In this document: positions 37,195 to 45,743 of the stretch, piece after piece
Position numbering within the stretch: position 1 is the first letter of the stretch
Layout: the number at the start of each line of letters is the position of its first letter
Assembly: GCA_905182475.1 (NCBI GenBank)
Contig: CAJJBR010000026.1
Coordinates: 1 to 54,588 of the forward strand
Reading direction: 5' to 3'
Source of the DNA: Akkermansiaceae bacterium
GTDB taxonomy: Bacteria; Verrucomicrobiota; Verrucomicrobiia; Verrucomicrobiales; Akkermansiaceae
DNA: 54,588 nt
Notes under the pieces: model-generated
The model's database searches: none
The model's input: only the letters and a program-made list of their open reading frames with translations
Told to the model about the DNA's origin: nothing
Position numbers and translations under genes: made by a program

Positions 37195-39069
37195 ATGTCC
37201 GACCGCAAGACTTTAGACGAACGAGCCCAAATGACCGACCTTGAACGCGTGCGCCATTCCGCCGCGCACGTGATGGCCACCGCCATCCTCCGTATCTGGC
37301 CCGACGCGCAGTTTGCCTACGGCCCTCCGGTAGAGAACGGATTCTATTACGACTTCGAAATGGAGCACCGCATCACCCCTGACGATTTCGAAAAAATCGA
37401 GAAGGAGATGAAGAAAGTTGCCAAGGAGAACCAGAAGTTCGAATACAAGGCGATCTCCCGCGACGATGCAAAAACCATGGCCGAATCCGGTCGCCTAGGC
37501 GGCCTCACCGAACGCCCCGGAAACCCTTCCCGCTTCAAACTCGACCTCATCGACAAGATCCCAGAGGGAGAGCAGATCTCCTGCTTCCAGAACGGCGATT
37601 TCATCGACCTCTGCGCCGGTCCGCACGTGGGATACACCTCGAAGTGCAAAAACGTAAAAGTCATGTCAGTCTCATCTTCCTTCTACATGGGTGACGAATC
37701 GAAAGGCCAGCTACAGCGCCTTTATGGAACCGCCTTTGAAAACAAGGATGCGCTGACCGAACACCTCGACCGCCTTGAAGAAGCCAAGAAGCGCGACCAC
37801 CGCCGCCTCGGCCGCGAACTCGGCCTTTTCCACATCGACGAAGCCGTCGGCCAAGGCCTGATTCTATGGAAACCGAAAGGTGCCCTCGTCCGCCGCGCTC
37901 TCCAAGAATTCATCACCCAGGAGCTAGACAGACAGGGCTACTCCCAAGTCTTCACCCCGCACATCGGCAAGCTCGATCTCTACCGCACATCCGGGCATTT
38001 CCCCTTCTACCAGGATAGCCAATACGCCCCGATCCCGGAGCGGGACACGCTGGAAAAACTCGCCGACGAAGACGCCACCTGCGCCACCCTCATCAACGGC
38101 CTCAACGAAGGAACCTACGAAGGCTACCTTCTCAAGCCGATGAACTGCCCGCATCACATCAAGATTTTTGCGAGCGACCACCACTCCTACCGCGATCTCC
38201 CCGTCCGCCTCGCGGAATTCGGCACAGTTTATCGCTGGGAGCAATCCGGCGAGCTAGGCGGCATGACCCGCGTCCGCGGATTCACCCAAGACGACGCCCA
38301 CATCTTCTGCACACCGGATCAGGTCGCCGAGGAACTCATCGGCTGCCTAGATCTGGTTAAAAAAGTCCTCACCACCCTCGGGATGAATGACTACCGCGTC
38401 CGCCTCTCACTCCGCGATCCGGACTCCGACAAATACGTCGGCGATCCAGAAAACTGGGACAAGGCAGAAGCCGCCATCCGCAACGCAGTAGAAACCCTCG
38501 GCGTCGATTACACCGAAGAAATCGGAGAAGCCGCCTTCTATGGCCCGAAGATCGACTTCGTCGTAAAAGACGTCATCGGCCGCGATTGGCAGCTCGGCAC
38601 CGTTCAGGTCGATTACAACCTGCCCGTCCGCTTCGATCTTTCCTACGTAGGCGCCGACAACAAGCCGCACGTCCCAGTCATGATCCACCGCGCACCGTTC
38701 GGATCATTGGAAAGATTCACCGGCCTCCTCATCGAGCATTTCGAAGGAAAATTCCCGACTTGGCTCGCCCCAGAGCAAGTCCGCGTCCTCCCCATCTCCG
38801 AAAAGACCCTCGAAGAAGCCGAAGCCCTTGCCGCCAAACTCGCAGACCTCGGCGTCCGCTGCACCGTCGACCGCTCTTCCGAAAAGGTCGGTGCGAAGAT
38901 CAGGAACGCCCGCCTCGAACGCATCCCGAACATGGCCGTCCTTGGTCAAAGAGAGGTCGAAGAAGGCACTGTCGCGGTCCGCATACGCGGAGAGGAAAAA
39001 CCGATCATCAAAACGGAGCAGCAGTTCATCGACGACCTCCTCAAGGAGATCGCAGAGCGGTCTCTCTAA
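37195..39069 (+). CDS. thrS: Threonyl-tRNA synthetase without TGS domain
   Basis: 624 residues; charges tRNA-Thr. The editing domain starts almost at once (VRHSAAHVMATAI, H-x-x-x-H), with the second editing motif IDLCAGPHV. Class II core: motif 1 region, motif 2 LAEFGTVYRWEQSGELGGMTRVRGFTQD region, motif 3 HRAPFGSLERF, then the anticodon-binding domain. The usual ~60-residue N-terminal TGS domain is absent, and an extra ~25-residue segment precedes LLKPMNCPHH. AAAAGGCG lies upstream of the ATG. A group II intron remnant begins 9 bp past the stop. Confidence 0.95.
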   Translation: MSDRKTLDERAQMTDLERVRHSAAHVMATAILRIWPDAQFAYGPPVENGFYYDFEMEHRITPDDFEKIEKEMKKVAKENQKFEYKAISRDDAKTMAESGRLGGLTERPGNPSRFKLDLIDKIPEGEQISCFQNGDFIDLCAGPHVGYTSKCKNVKVMSVSSSFYMGDESKGQLQRLYGTAFENKDALTEHLDRLEEAKKRDHRRLGRELGLFHIDEAVGQGLILWKPKGALVRRALQEFITQELDRQGYSQVFTPHIGKLDLYRTSGHFPFYQDSQYAPIPERDTLEKLADEDATCATLINGLNEGTYEGYLLKPMNCPHHIKIFASDHHSYRDLPVRLAEFGTVYRWEQSGELGGMTRVRGFTQDDAHIFCTPDQVAEELIGCLDLVKKVLTTLGMNDYRVRLSLRDPDSDKYVGDPENWDKAEAAIRNAVETLGVDYTEEIGEAAFYGPKIDFVVKDVIGRDWQLGTVQVDYNLPVRFDLSYVGADNKPHVPVMIHRAPFGSLERFTGLLIEHFEGKFPTWLAPEQVRVLPISEKTLEEAEALAAKLADLGVRCTVDRSSEKVGAKIRNARLERIPNMAVLGQREVEEGTVAVRIRGEEKPIIKTEQQFIDDLLKEIAERSL

Positions 39070-39115
39070 ACGATAGAGGTAGGAACGGCGCATTGATTTG
39101 CGCAGCTCCCCCCTC

Positions 39116-39149
39116 CGAACCGGACAAGCGGATCTCCCGCATCCGGCTC
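39116..39149 (-). ncRNA. Group II intron domain V
   Basis: GAGCCGGATGCGGGAGATCC continuing to TCCGGTTC: lower stem GAGCCGGA/TCCGGTTC with the AGC catalytic triad, a two-base bulge region, and a GAGA-type capped upper stem GCGG/CCGC. The 34-nt form is the domain V consensus. Confidence 0.75.
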
Positions 39150-39183
39150 TCCAGTCAGTGGTTTACTCCGTTACGGAGACTGA

Positions 39184-39526
39184 TCACTTCAGAACTTTGG
39201 GTATCCATCGGGCAAAAGAGCGGCTTGGCCAGCGTTGATGATCCCGCCCTCGGCCACGACCACCAAGGCCGCGCCGCTTTCGCAGGATGGAGCGCAGTCT
39301 CATGCGCAGCCATCCATCGACGGTTTGGATTTCGCTGGAGTCGGCGTGTTTGAAGTAGCCATACCCGTTTGACTGGCTTGGGTTGGTAGATACCCGTTTT
39401 CAAATACTCATTCACGACGAGCAGCCGACTTTTGCGGTCTTTCTCGAAGCGTCCTACCGTGATGCCGTCCGCGCCGCAGGCTCCTGCGTTGGACTGCACC
39501 TTTTCCCATGCCAAGCTCTCAGCCCG
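39184..39526 (-). pseudogene. ltrA: Group II intron reverse transcriptase/maturase, internally deleted
   Basis: First fragment (39526-39359): LAWEKVQSNAGACGADGITV ... IYQPKPVKRVW, the RT domain-0/1 start. Second fragment (39360-39184) in another frame: GYFKHADSSEIQTVDGWLRM, then RLRSILRKRRG and GRDHQRWP, the maturase C-terminus, ending in TGA. The two abut at 39358-39360, so ~300 residues were deleted and the frame shifted. No activity possible. Confidence 0.85.
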
Positions 39527-39581
39527 AATGCCTCCGGAACTGGCTGAAGTCTCTCACTCCAGAGGGTGTTGGCGCTTTGCG

Positions 39582-39699
39582 GCGCACTAGCCGCCGCGTC
39601 TCGGGGCAGGCCATGAAAGCGGCGTCCCGCCGCCCGGAGGCGCATTCTCGAGAACGCGTGTGAGCCGGACGGCACGGGGCTCGCGTTCTGGAGAACGCG
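39582..39699. repeat. Composite intergenic repeat with two GCGTTCT palindromes
   Basis: Contains GCGTCTCGGGGCAGGCCATG (39597-) similar to 4690-4705, then CGCATTCTCGAGAACGCG (39641-39658) and CGCGTTCTGGAGAACGCG (39682-39699). It fills the gap between the intron remnant and the mutarotase-like gene; no ORF here is convincing. Confidence 0.55.
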
Positions 39700-39765
39700 G
39701 TTCCGATCCGCCCCTCCATGGAAATCTTCCTTGGAGTTTCAGTTTTCAAATTTAAAGTACCCCTA

Positions 39766-40869
39766 ATGAAAACTATCCACGGGGCACCCTCCTTCTCACT
39801 TTCCTCTGATTTGGTCTCGCTGCACGTCACGCAGGACGGTGGGCACTTGGCACCGGTCGAGTTCAAGCTAGCAGAGAGAACAGTCTCCCCCTACGCGCTT
39901 GCTCCATGGAAGCCCGATGAAATCGACGATGACCTCCCCGTTCTTCTGAAAAGCCTGCGTGGAGATTTCCTCTGCCTCCCCTTTGGTCCACAGGCGGAAG
40001 GCCCACCACATGGCGAGACGGCGAACAACCAATGGCACCTCACTTCGGAATCCGAAAACTCACTCTCCCTTGAAATCGAGGCATCCGACGTCTCCGCGAA
40101 AGTCACAAAAACCATTTCCCTCCGCCCCGGCCAGACTGCGATCTACTACGATCACCGTATTTCCGGACTGGAAGGAAATTTCAGCTACGGCAACCACCCC
40201 ATCCTCGACCTCTCCCAAGTGGAGGAAGGCAAGGCACGAGTCTCGGTTTCTCCATTCCGCTGGGCATCGGTATATCCTGAATATTTTTCCAATCCCGCCG
40301 ACGGTGCAAACCAAGCCTTAAAAATCGGGGCGATCTTCACGGATCTCTCCGAAGTCCCCCTCACCGAAGGAGGCACCACAGACCTCACCCGCTATCCGTC
40401 CCGACCCGCCACCGACGACCTGGTGATGATTGTTTCCGAAGGCACAACCGAACAACAGCCCTTCGCATGGTCTGCCGTGGTGATGGACGGATATGTCTGG
40501 TTTTCCCTGAAAAACCCCGCCGATTTCCCAGCGACGATGTTCTGGCTCTCAAACGGTGGGCGCTCCGCCCATCCGTGGGACTCTCGCCACACCGCACGGC
40601 TCGGCATCGAGGAAGTCTGCTCCCATTTCTGCGACAGTGTAGATATTTCCCGCAAGGATCTCCTCTGCAACCTTGCGATCCCGACGACACGAAAATTTGC
40701 CAAAACCGAGCCGGTCACTCTCCGCATTATCCAAGCGGTAGCAGCAACGCCCGAGGGCTTCGGACTGGTGACATCGATCACTCCAGCTGGGGAAAATTCG
40801 GTGACGATCATTGATGAAAACGGTGACGCTGTTGAAGCCAAGGTCAATTGGGGTTTTGTCTTCGGTTGA
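39766..40869 (+). CDS. Putative aldose-1-epimerase/galactose-mutarotase-like protein
   Basis: 367 residues from the ATG at 39766. No signal peptide or membrane segment, so cytosolic. The body is beta-rich with a mutarotase-superfamily feel: VTQDGGHLAPVEF early, WHLTSESENSLSLEIEASD, YDHRISGLEGNFSYGNHPIL, then FRWASVYPEYFSNPADGA. Catalytic residues cannot be assigned by eye, and a DUF4432 relative is possible. It stands 91 bp before xylF in the same direction, so it may process the sugar brought in by that transporter. Confidence 0.5.
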   Translation: MKTIHGAPSFSLSSDLVSLHVTQDGGHLAPVEFKLAERTVSPYALAPWKPDEIDDDLPVLLKSLRGDFLCLPFGPQAEGPPHGETANNQWHLTSESENSLSLEIEASDVSAKVTKTISLRPGQTAIYYDHRISGLEGNFSYGNHPILDLSQVEEGKARVSVSPFRWASVYPEYFSNPADGANQALKIGAIFTDLSEVPLTEGGTTDLTRYPSRPATDDLVMIVSEGTTEQQPFAWSAVVMDGYVWFSLKNPADFPATMFWLSNGGRSAHPWDSRHTARLGIEEVCSHFCDSVDISRKDLLCNLAIPTTRKFAKTEPVTLRIIQAVAATPEGFGLVTSITPAGENSVTIIDENGDAVEAKVNWGFVFG

Positions 40870-40960
40870 TCAAACCTGTCCACGGGTGACCTGCGCCAGA
40901 GATGGCTTTCCAAGCCGTCCGAAAAAATAGAAATTCACACGAAAATAAAACCCAATACCC

Positions 40961-42031
40961 ATGAAACTCAGAATCCTCCTCATGGCCGCATCCCTCGCAT
41001 TGAGCGTCGCGATCGGCCTAGCAGTCTCCCGCAGCGGCGAAAACAACAGCGACTCAGCAAAGAATGATCATATCCGCATCGGCTTCAGCATGGACACCTT
41101 GAAAGAGGCACGGTGGCAGAAGGACAGGGACATTTTCATAGCTAAGGCAGAGGCCATGGGTGCCGAAGTCCTCGTGCAGTCCGCGAACAGCAACGACACA
41201 AAGCAGATGCAGGACGTGCAAGGCCTCATCAGCCGGGGCGTGGACGTCCTCGTAATCGTCCCCCACGACGGCAAGGCGATGGGGAAGGCTGTCGATACCG
41301 CTGCGGGAAACGGCATCCCTGTCATTTCCTACGATAGGATGATCACCGGCACGGAAAATCTCGGACTCTACATTTCCTTCGACAACGTCAAGGTCGGCGA
41401 GGCTCAAGCGCAATACCTCGTCGATTCCGTCCTCAAAGAGAAAGCAAAAATCCGCATCGTCCGAATCTACGGCTCACCGACTGACAACAACGCGAAGCTT
41501 TTTAAACAGGGTCAGGACAACATCCTCAATCCGCTGATCAAGTCGGGCAGCATCGAAGTGGTGCATGAGGACTGGGCGACCGACTGGCGACCCGAGGTGG
41601 CGAAACAGATCACCAACGCCGCGATCACCCGCAACGGCTCGGCTTTCGATGCCATCCTCGCATCCAACGACGGCACCGCAGGAGGCGCGATCCAAGCGCT
41701 TTCCGAAGAGGGGCTGGCAGGGAAAATTTTCGTGACCGGACAAGATGCAGATCTCCCAGCCCTCCAGCGTATCGTTGCGGGAACCCAAGCAATGACGATC
41801 TACAAGCCCATTAGCTTGCTTGCGGAAACCGCGGCTGAGATAGCCGTAAAAATGGCGGAGGGGAAACCGGTTATCGCTCGCAGTGGCGTGAACAACGGAG
41901 CTAAGGAAGTGCCCTCCATCCTCGTCGAGGTATCCACGGTCACGAAGGATAACATCCGCCAAACCGTGGTAAAAGACGGCTTCCACTCGGAGGCTGACAT
42001 TTACCGCAACGCACCCGCAGATGGCCGCTGA
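40961..42031 (+). CDS. xylF: Xylose-type ABC transporter substrate-binding protein XylF
   Basis: 356 residues, periplasmic-binding-protein type 1 fold with an N-terminal signal (LRILLMAASLALSVAIGLA). Close to XylF: IRIGFSMDTLKEARWQKDRD, QSANSNDTKQMQDVQGLISR, DVLVIVPHDGKAMGKAV and AILASNDGTAGGAIQAL. The binding-site residues look xylose-like, but another pentose cannot be excluded. Stop overlaps the xylG start by 11 bp. Confidence 0.88.
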   Translation: MKLRILLMAASLALSVAIGLAVSRSGENNSDSAKNDHIRIGFSMDTLKEARWQKDRDIFIAKAEAMGAEVLVQSANSNDTKQMQDVQGLISRGVDVLVIVPHDGKAMGKAVDTAAGNGIPVISYDRMITGTENLGLYISFDNVKVGEAQAQYLVDSVLKEKAKIRIVRIYGSPTDNNAKLFKQGQDNILNPLIKSGSIEVVHEDWATDWRPEVAKQITNAAITRNGSAFDAILASNDGTAGGAIQALSEEGLAGKIFVTGQDADLPALQRIVAGTQAMTIYKPISLLAETAAEIAVKMAEGKPVIARSGVNNGAKEVPSILVEVSTVTKDNIRQTVVKDGFHSEADIYRNAPADGR

Positions 42032-43577
42032 ACCCATCCTCGAAACCCGTGCGCTGACCAAGCGCTTTCCCGGCGTAGTCGCACTAGATGAAGTCTCCTT
42101 CGATCTGCGCCCCGGGGAAATCCACGCCCTCTGCGGTGAAAACGGCGCGGGTAAATCCACTCTGATCAAAACCCTCTCAGGCATCCATCCCATCGGCAGC
42201 TACGAAGGTGAGATACTCGTAAAGGGCAGCACCGCGAGCTTCAAGACCATCGCCGATGCAGGAAACGCCGGCCTCGCGGTCATCTATCAGGAACTCGCGC
42301 TAGTGGACGATCTCACCGTCGCGGAAAACATTTTCCTCGGCAACGAACCGACCCGACTCGGCCTTGTGGACTGGGACAAGATCTACCGCGATGCCGCCGC
42401 CCTACTCGAACGCTTCAAGCTCGATATCGATCCCTCCGCACGCACCGGCGATCTGGGAACAGGTATGAAACAGCTCGTAGAGATCGTCAAATCTCTCTCA
42501 AAAAACGGCCGTATCCTCATCCTCGATGAACCCACCGCCGCCCTCACCGAAGCAGAGGTAGACGTTCTGTTAGATATCCTTCGCAAGCTCCGTAATGACG
42601 GACTCACCGCGATCTATATTTCCCACAAGCTCGACGAGGTTTTCGCCATCGCCGACCGTATCACCATCCTCCGCGATGGAAAATCTATCACCACCCTAGA
42701 TACCGCCGAGTCCAGCCCCGGCGAGGTGATCCGGCACATGGTCGGACGCAAGATCGAAGACCTTTTCCCGAAACGCGAGAGCGATCCCGGCGAAGTGCTG
42801 CTCTCCGTGAAAAATCTCACCGTCCAGAACCACGAAGGCCGGGAGCTTCTCCACGACATCTCTTTTGACGTCCACGCGGGCGAAGTCCTCGGCATCGGCG
42901 GACTGATGGGGTCGGGTCGCACCGAAACGCTGATGCATATCTTCGGAGCGTGGGGTAGGCGCGTTTCCGGAACCGTCGAACTAGACGGAAAACCTATGGA
43001 CAGCCCAAATCCACGAAAAGCGATTTCCAAAGGCCTTGCCTTGGTCACGGAAGACCGCAAACGCTACGGTCTTCACCTGGATCAAAGCATAGCCTTCAAC
43101 CTCTCGCTCTCCTCCCTCGATCAACTCGGATCCACCTTCATCGACCGCAACCACGAGGTAAAACGGAATGGAGAAATCTTCCGCAGCCTGCGGGTAAAAG
43201 CCCCTTCGCTGGAAACTGAAGTCGGCACGCTCTCCGGTGGAAACCAACAGAAAGTCGTGATCGGAAAAGCGCTTCTAACCGATCCGCGTATCGTCTTCCT
43301 CGACGAGCCTACGCGCGGGATCGACGTCGGAGCGAAAATCGAGGTGTACGAATTCATCAACCGCCTCACGGAAGAGGGAAAGGCGGTGATTCTCGTCTCC
43401 AGTGAACTCCCAGAACTAATCGGGATGAGCGACCGAATCGTAATGCTTACCGAAGGCCACGTGGGAGGAATTTTCCGTCGCGACGAAGCCACCCAGGAGC
43501 GACTCCTCGCCGCCGCCATCCGCTTCCACAAGGATGCCGTGACCACCTCCGCAACCAACCAGCCAGCCCACTCATGA
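42021..43577 (+). CDS. xylG: Xylose-type ABC transporter ATP-binding protein XylG
   Basis: 518 residues with two ABC domains, as in all CUT2 sugar importers. Domain 1: Walker A GENGAGKST, Q-loop YQELALVDDLTV, Walker B RILILDEPTAALTEAE. Domain 2: degenerate Walker A GLMGSGRTE, signature LSGGNQQKV, Walker B IVFLDEPTRGIDVGAK. Domain 1's signature loop reads GTGMKQLVEI instead of LSGGQ, the usual CUT2 asymmetry. Its stop overlaps xylH by 4 bp. Confidence 0.92.
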   Translation: MAAEPILETRALTKRFPGVVALDEVSFDLRPGEIHALCGENGAGKSTLIKTLSGIHPIGSYEGEILVKGSTASFKTIADAGNAGLAVIYQELALVDDLTVAENIFLGNEPTRLGLVDWDKIYRDAAALLERFKLDIDPSARTGDLGTGMKQLVEIVKSLSKNGRILILDEPTAALTEAEVDVLLDILRKLRNDGLTAIYISHKLDEVFAIADRITILRDGKSITTLDTAESSPGEVIRHMVGRKIEDLFPKRESDPGEVLLSVKNLTVQNHEGRELLHDISFDVHAGEVLGIGGLMGSGRTETLMHIFGAWGRRVSGTVELDGKPMDSPNPRKAISKGLALVTEDRKRYGLHLDQSIAFNLSLSSLDQLGSTFIDRNHEVKRNGEIFRSLRVKAPSLETEVGTLSGGNQQKVVIGKALLTDPRIVFLDEPTRGIDVGAKIEVYEFINRLTEEGKAVILVSSELPELIGMSDRIVMLTEGHVGGIFRRDEATQERLLAAAIRFHKDAVTTSATNQPAHS

Positions 43578-44695
43578 AAACCCGCGACTTCTCACTCCTC
43601 ATCGCACTCGCATTGCTGTGGTCGTTTTTCACCTGGCAGGTGCCGGACTTCCTCGGCGCGCGCAACATGACCATGCTCTCCATCGAGCTTTCCACCACCG
43701 CCGTCGCTGCGCTCGGAATGCTGCTGATCATCCTCCTCGCCCACATCGACCTCTCAGTTGGATCGGCCATCGGACTCACCGGCGGCATCGCGGCTACACT
43801 TATTTTCGACCACCAGTGGTCGGCTCCTGCGGCCATGGGAATTTCGCTTCTGGCGGGTGTCGCGATCTATTCTGTGATGGGTCTCATTGTGGCGAAGGAG
43901 CGAATCCCTGCCTTCATCATTACTCTCGGTGGGTTGCTCATTTTTAAAGGGCTTTTTTGGAAAGTGATAGGAAGCCAGACGGTGCCGGTGAAAGTCGGCG
44001 ATACGGAAAACACGCTCAGCGTGCTGACCACTTGGTATCTCCCACTGTGGGCTAGTATCGCGCTCGTCTCCCTGACAGTAGCCGTGCTGGCGATCGCTCA
44101 GATTCGTAGTCGTGCGAAGCGCCGGAGCTATGGCTTCGAGGTCGAGTCCGGCGAATTAGCATTTTCCAAACTGTTCATCAAAACGCAGGTGCTCATCCTA
44201 GCCCTCGTCGTCCTTTCGCAGTTCCGGGGCGTGCCGCTAAGCCTCGTGGTGCTAGCGGCAGTCGCGCTGATTATCTGGGTGATCACAAACCACACCCGCT
44301 TCGGAAGATACCTTTACGCCATCGGAGGAAATGAGGAGGCCGCCGTGGTCAGCGGAGTCCCGGTGAGAGCAGTTACCGTCGGCGCATTCATGATCGCGGG
44401 TGTCACAGCAACGATCACCGGCTTCATGCAAACGGCATACAGCGGTGCATCCACAACTACCACCGGCGAACTGATGGAACTCGATGCCATCGCCGCCTGC
44501 GTAATCGGCGGCACCTCTCTCGCAGGCGGGCGCGGAACCGTCCCCGGTGTCCTCGCTGGAGCGTTCCTCATCGCCACCTTGATGAACGGAATGACCCTGA
44601 TGGCCGTTTCTCCTGAGATGAAATTTATCGCGCGCGGCTCCGTCCTCGCACTCGCCGTTTGGATGGACGTCCGCCTTTCCCGCAGAGGTAAATAG
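43574..44695 (+). CDS. xylH: Xylose-type ABC transporter permease XylH
   Basis: 373 residues, about ten membrane segments. CUT2 permease motifs: LLIILLAHIDLSVGSAIGLTGG near 55, IPAFIITLGGLLIFKGLFW, RYLYAIGGNEEAAVVSGVPV, and CVIGGTSLAGGRGTVPG before the last helices. Slightly shorter than E. coli XylH. Translationally coupled to xylG. No xylR or xylA/B is in the window. Confidence 0.9.
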   Translation: MKTRDFSLLIALALLWSFFTWQVPDFLGARNMTMLSIELSTTAVAALGMLLIILLAHIDLSVGSAIGLTGGIAATLIFDHQWSAPAAMGISLLAGVAIYSVMGLIVAKERIPAFIITLGGLLIFKGLFWKVIGSQTVPVKVGDTENTLSVLTTWYLPLWASIALVSLTVAVLAIAQIRSRAKRRSYGFEVESGELAFSKLFIKTQVLILALVVLSQFRGVPLSLVVLAAVALIIWVITNHTRFGRYLYAIGGNEEAAVVSGVPVRAVTVGAFMIAGVTATITGFMQTAYSGASTTTTGELMELDAIAACVIGGTSLAGGRGTVPGVLAGAFLIATLMNGMTLMAVSPEMKFIARGSVLALAVWMDVRLSRRGK

Positions 44696-44701
44696 AATCG
44701 C

Positions 44702-45025
44702 TTACGAGCTTTTTTCCTCAGCCTTCAATTTCCGCTCCAGATAAAACGGAGCGAAAGGAATCAACGAACAAAGGAACGCAAAAGCCACTTTACCAAGCTT
44801 CCACCTCCGGTCGATCCAAACATGGCAGAGCGCGAGGCAAAACAGCACGAACAAAACGCCGTGGATCATGCCCGGAGTTTTGATCGCATCCGCATCCCCG
44901 AGGATGCGCTTGTGGTAAATCGCGAAATACAAGAGCACGAGAAAAGAAATCCCTTCGGCAAGGCTGATTAATCGGAGCAACGTAATGGAGTAGGGCATAG
45001 TTTCGGAGCGCAACTTAGTAGGCAT
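44702..45025 (-). CDS. DUF3817 small membrane protein
   Basis: 107 residues, three membrane segments. Matches DUF3817: LLRLISLAEGISFLVLL, the GMIHGVLFVLFCLALC turn, and a closing SLIPFAPFYLERKL. Function unknown. Convergent with xylH, 6 bp apart. Start at 45025 or at an internal ATG (44998); neither has a clear ribosome site. Confidence 0.8.
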   Translation of the reverse strand: MPTKLRSETMPYSITLLRLISLAEGISFLVLLYFAIYHKRILGDADAIKTPGMIHGVLFVLFCLALCHVWIDRRWKLGKVAFAFLCSLIPFAPFYLERKLKAEEKSS

Positions 45026-45289
45026 GGGCTACAGGTCAAATGAATTGGACAGGCACGCTCTACGGGAACTGCCTCCGTTCAACCGTTACAAAAACTACTT
45101 TTTATGAGCTCAAATGCTTTTATCCCCATACTTTTCGGTTCGCCATTTCCCTCTCCCCTGCCGCCGAACGCATTGCCGCGATCAAGGCCGACGACGTGAG
45201 ATCGGTGAATCCGAAATGGGAAGTGCCTGAGGGCGTTCCATTTGCGATTCTGTTGCTTGCGTGGGACCTCCAGGACGATGCTTGTTGAT
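45026..45289. other. Gap without a recognisable intact gene
   Basis: Between DUF3817 and the next remnant. A plus-strand frame (45040-45288) is open for 82 codons, but I recognise no domain and it overlaps the tail of the minus-strand four-helix remnant. Probably degraded DNA. Confidence 0.4.
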
Positions 45290-45395
45290 TCGCAATGTGA
45301 TTGCTCGCCTTTGAATTCGGCAGCACCTCAACGACATCGATCACATCGACAGCGAAATCGATCAAGCGTTCCTCAAGATCATATGGTTTGTTCAT
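45290..45395 (-). pseudogene. Truncated four-helix-bundle (S23-type) protein
   Basis: From ATG 45395, preceded by a good AGAAGGA site, the frame reads MNKPYDLEERLIDFAVDVID, then LPNSKASNHIANQ. This is the first helix and start of the second of the four-helix-bundle/S23 family (~120 residues, A-G-x-H-I-A-x-Q-L-x-R-S). After HIANQ similarity stops, so the gene is cut to a third. The family is often found within 23S rRNA intervening sequences, but none is seen here. Confidence 0.55.
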
Positions 45396-45450
45396 CGTAT
45401 CCTTCTTACTTCATTATTCATAAATCGAAAATCATCAATCAATTCGATTA

Positions 45451-45689
45451 GACCTTCGGAACTGGTCGAACAAGGGCGACTCCTCTGGTTTCCAAGGCTC
45501 CATGTTGTATCTGATGAAGGATTCCCGTCATGCCGATCTGACGGAGCGCCAGAAACGAACAACGTCTCCTATGTCACATCCGAGGGCTTCACATCCCACG
45601 ATGGCATCCATTTCGATACCAAGTCCGTCCGCACCTTCGCGCAACGCTACGCCGCCGCATACTTGGAAATGATAGCCGAAAAACGCTGA
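45451..45689 (+). pseudogene. 3' remnant of a SASA/SGNH carbohydrate esterase gene
   Basis: Reads DLRNWSNKGDSSGFQGSMLY then LMKDSRHADLTERQK in one frame, then shifts by one base near 45560 to NNVSYVTSEGFTSHDGIHFD and RTFAQRYAAAYLEMIAEKR with a stop at 45687. The DGIH block with the following A-Q-R-Y-A helix is the SGNH/SASA C-terminal catalytic D-x-x-H pattern. No 5' half remains. Confidence 0.55.
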
Positions 45690-45743
45690 CCGGCATCCCT
45701 GCTTTTGCTTGCGGGGAAAGCCCCACTCCCCCAAGTTCGACGC

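Larger units (their letters stand above)
39078..39526 (-). mobile_element. Decayed group II intron remnant
   Basis: On the minus strand the order is a reverse-transcriptase N-terminal fragment, RT/maturase C-terminal fragment, domain V hairpin (39116-39149) and a domain-VI-like end finishing CCTACC at 39078. Domains I-III and most of the RT are missing. The 3' end lies 9 bp after thrS, matching the habit of some introns of inserting just past genes. The rest of the gap up to 39765 is repeat DNA. Confidence 0.8.

Noticed and set aside
39454..39675. Minus-strand 73-codon frame over the RT start
   Set aside because: Different frame from the RT fragment; composition comes from the GC-rich repeat.
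45040..45288. Plus-strand 82-codon frame after DUF3817
   Set aside because: No recognisable motif, and it overlaps the four-helix remnant; kept only as part of a gap description.
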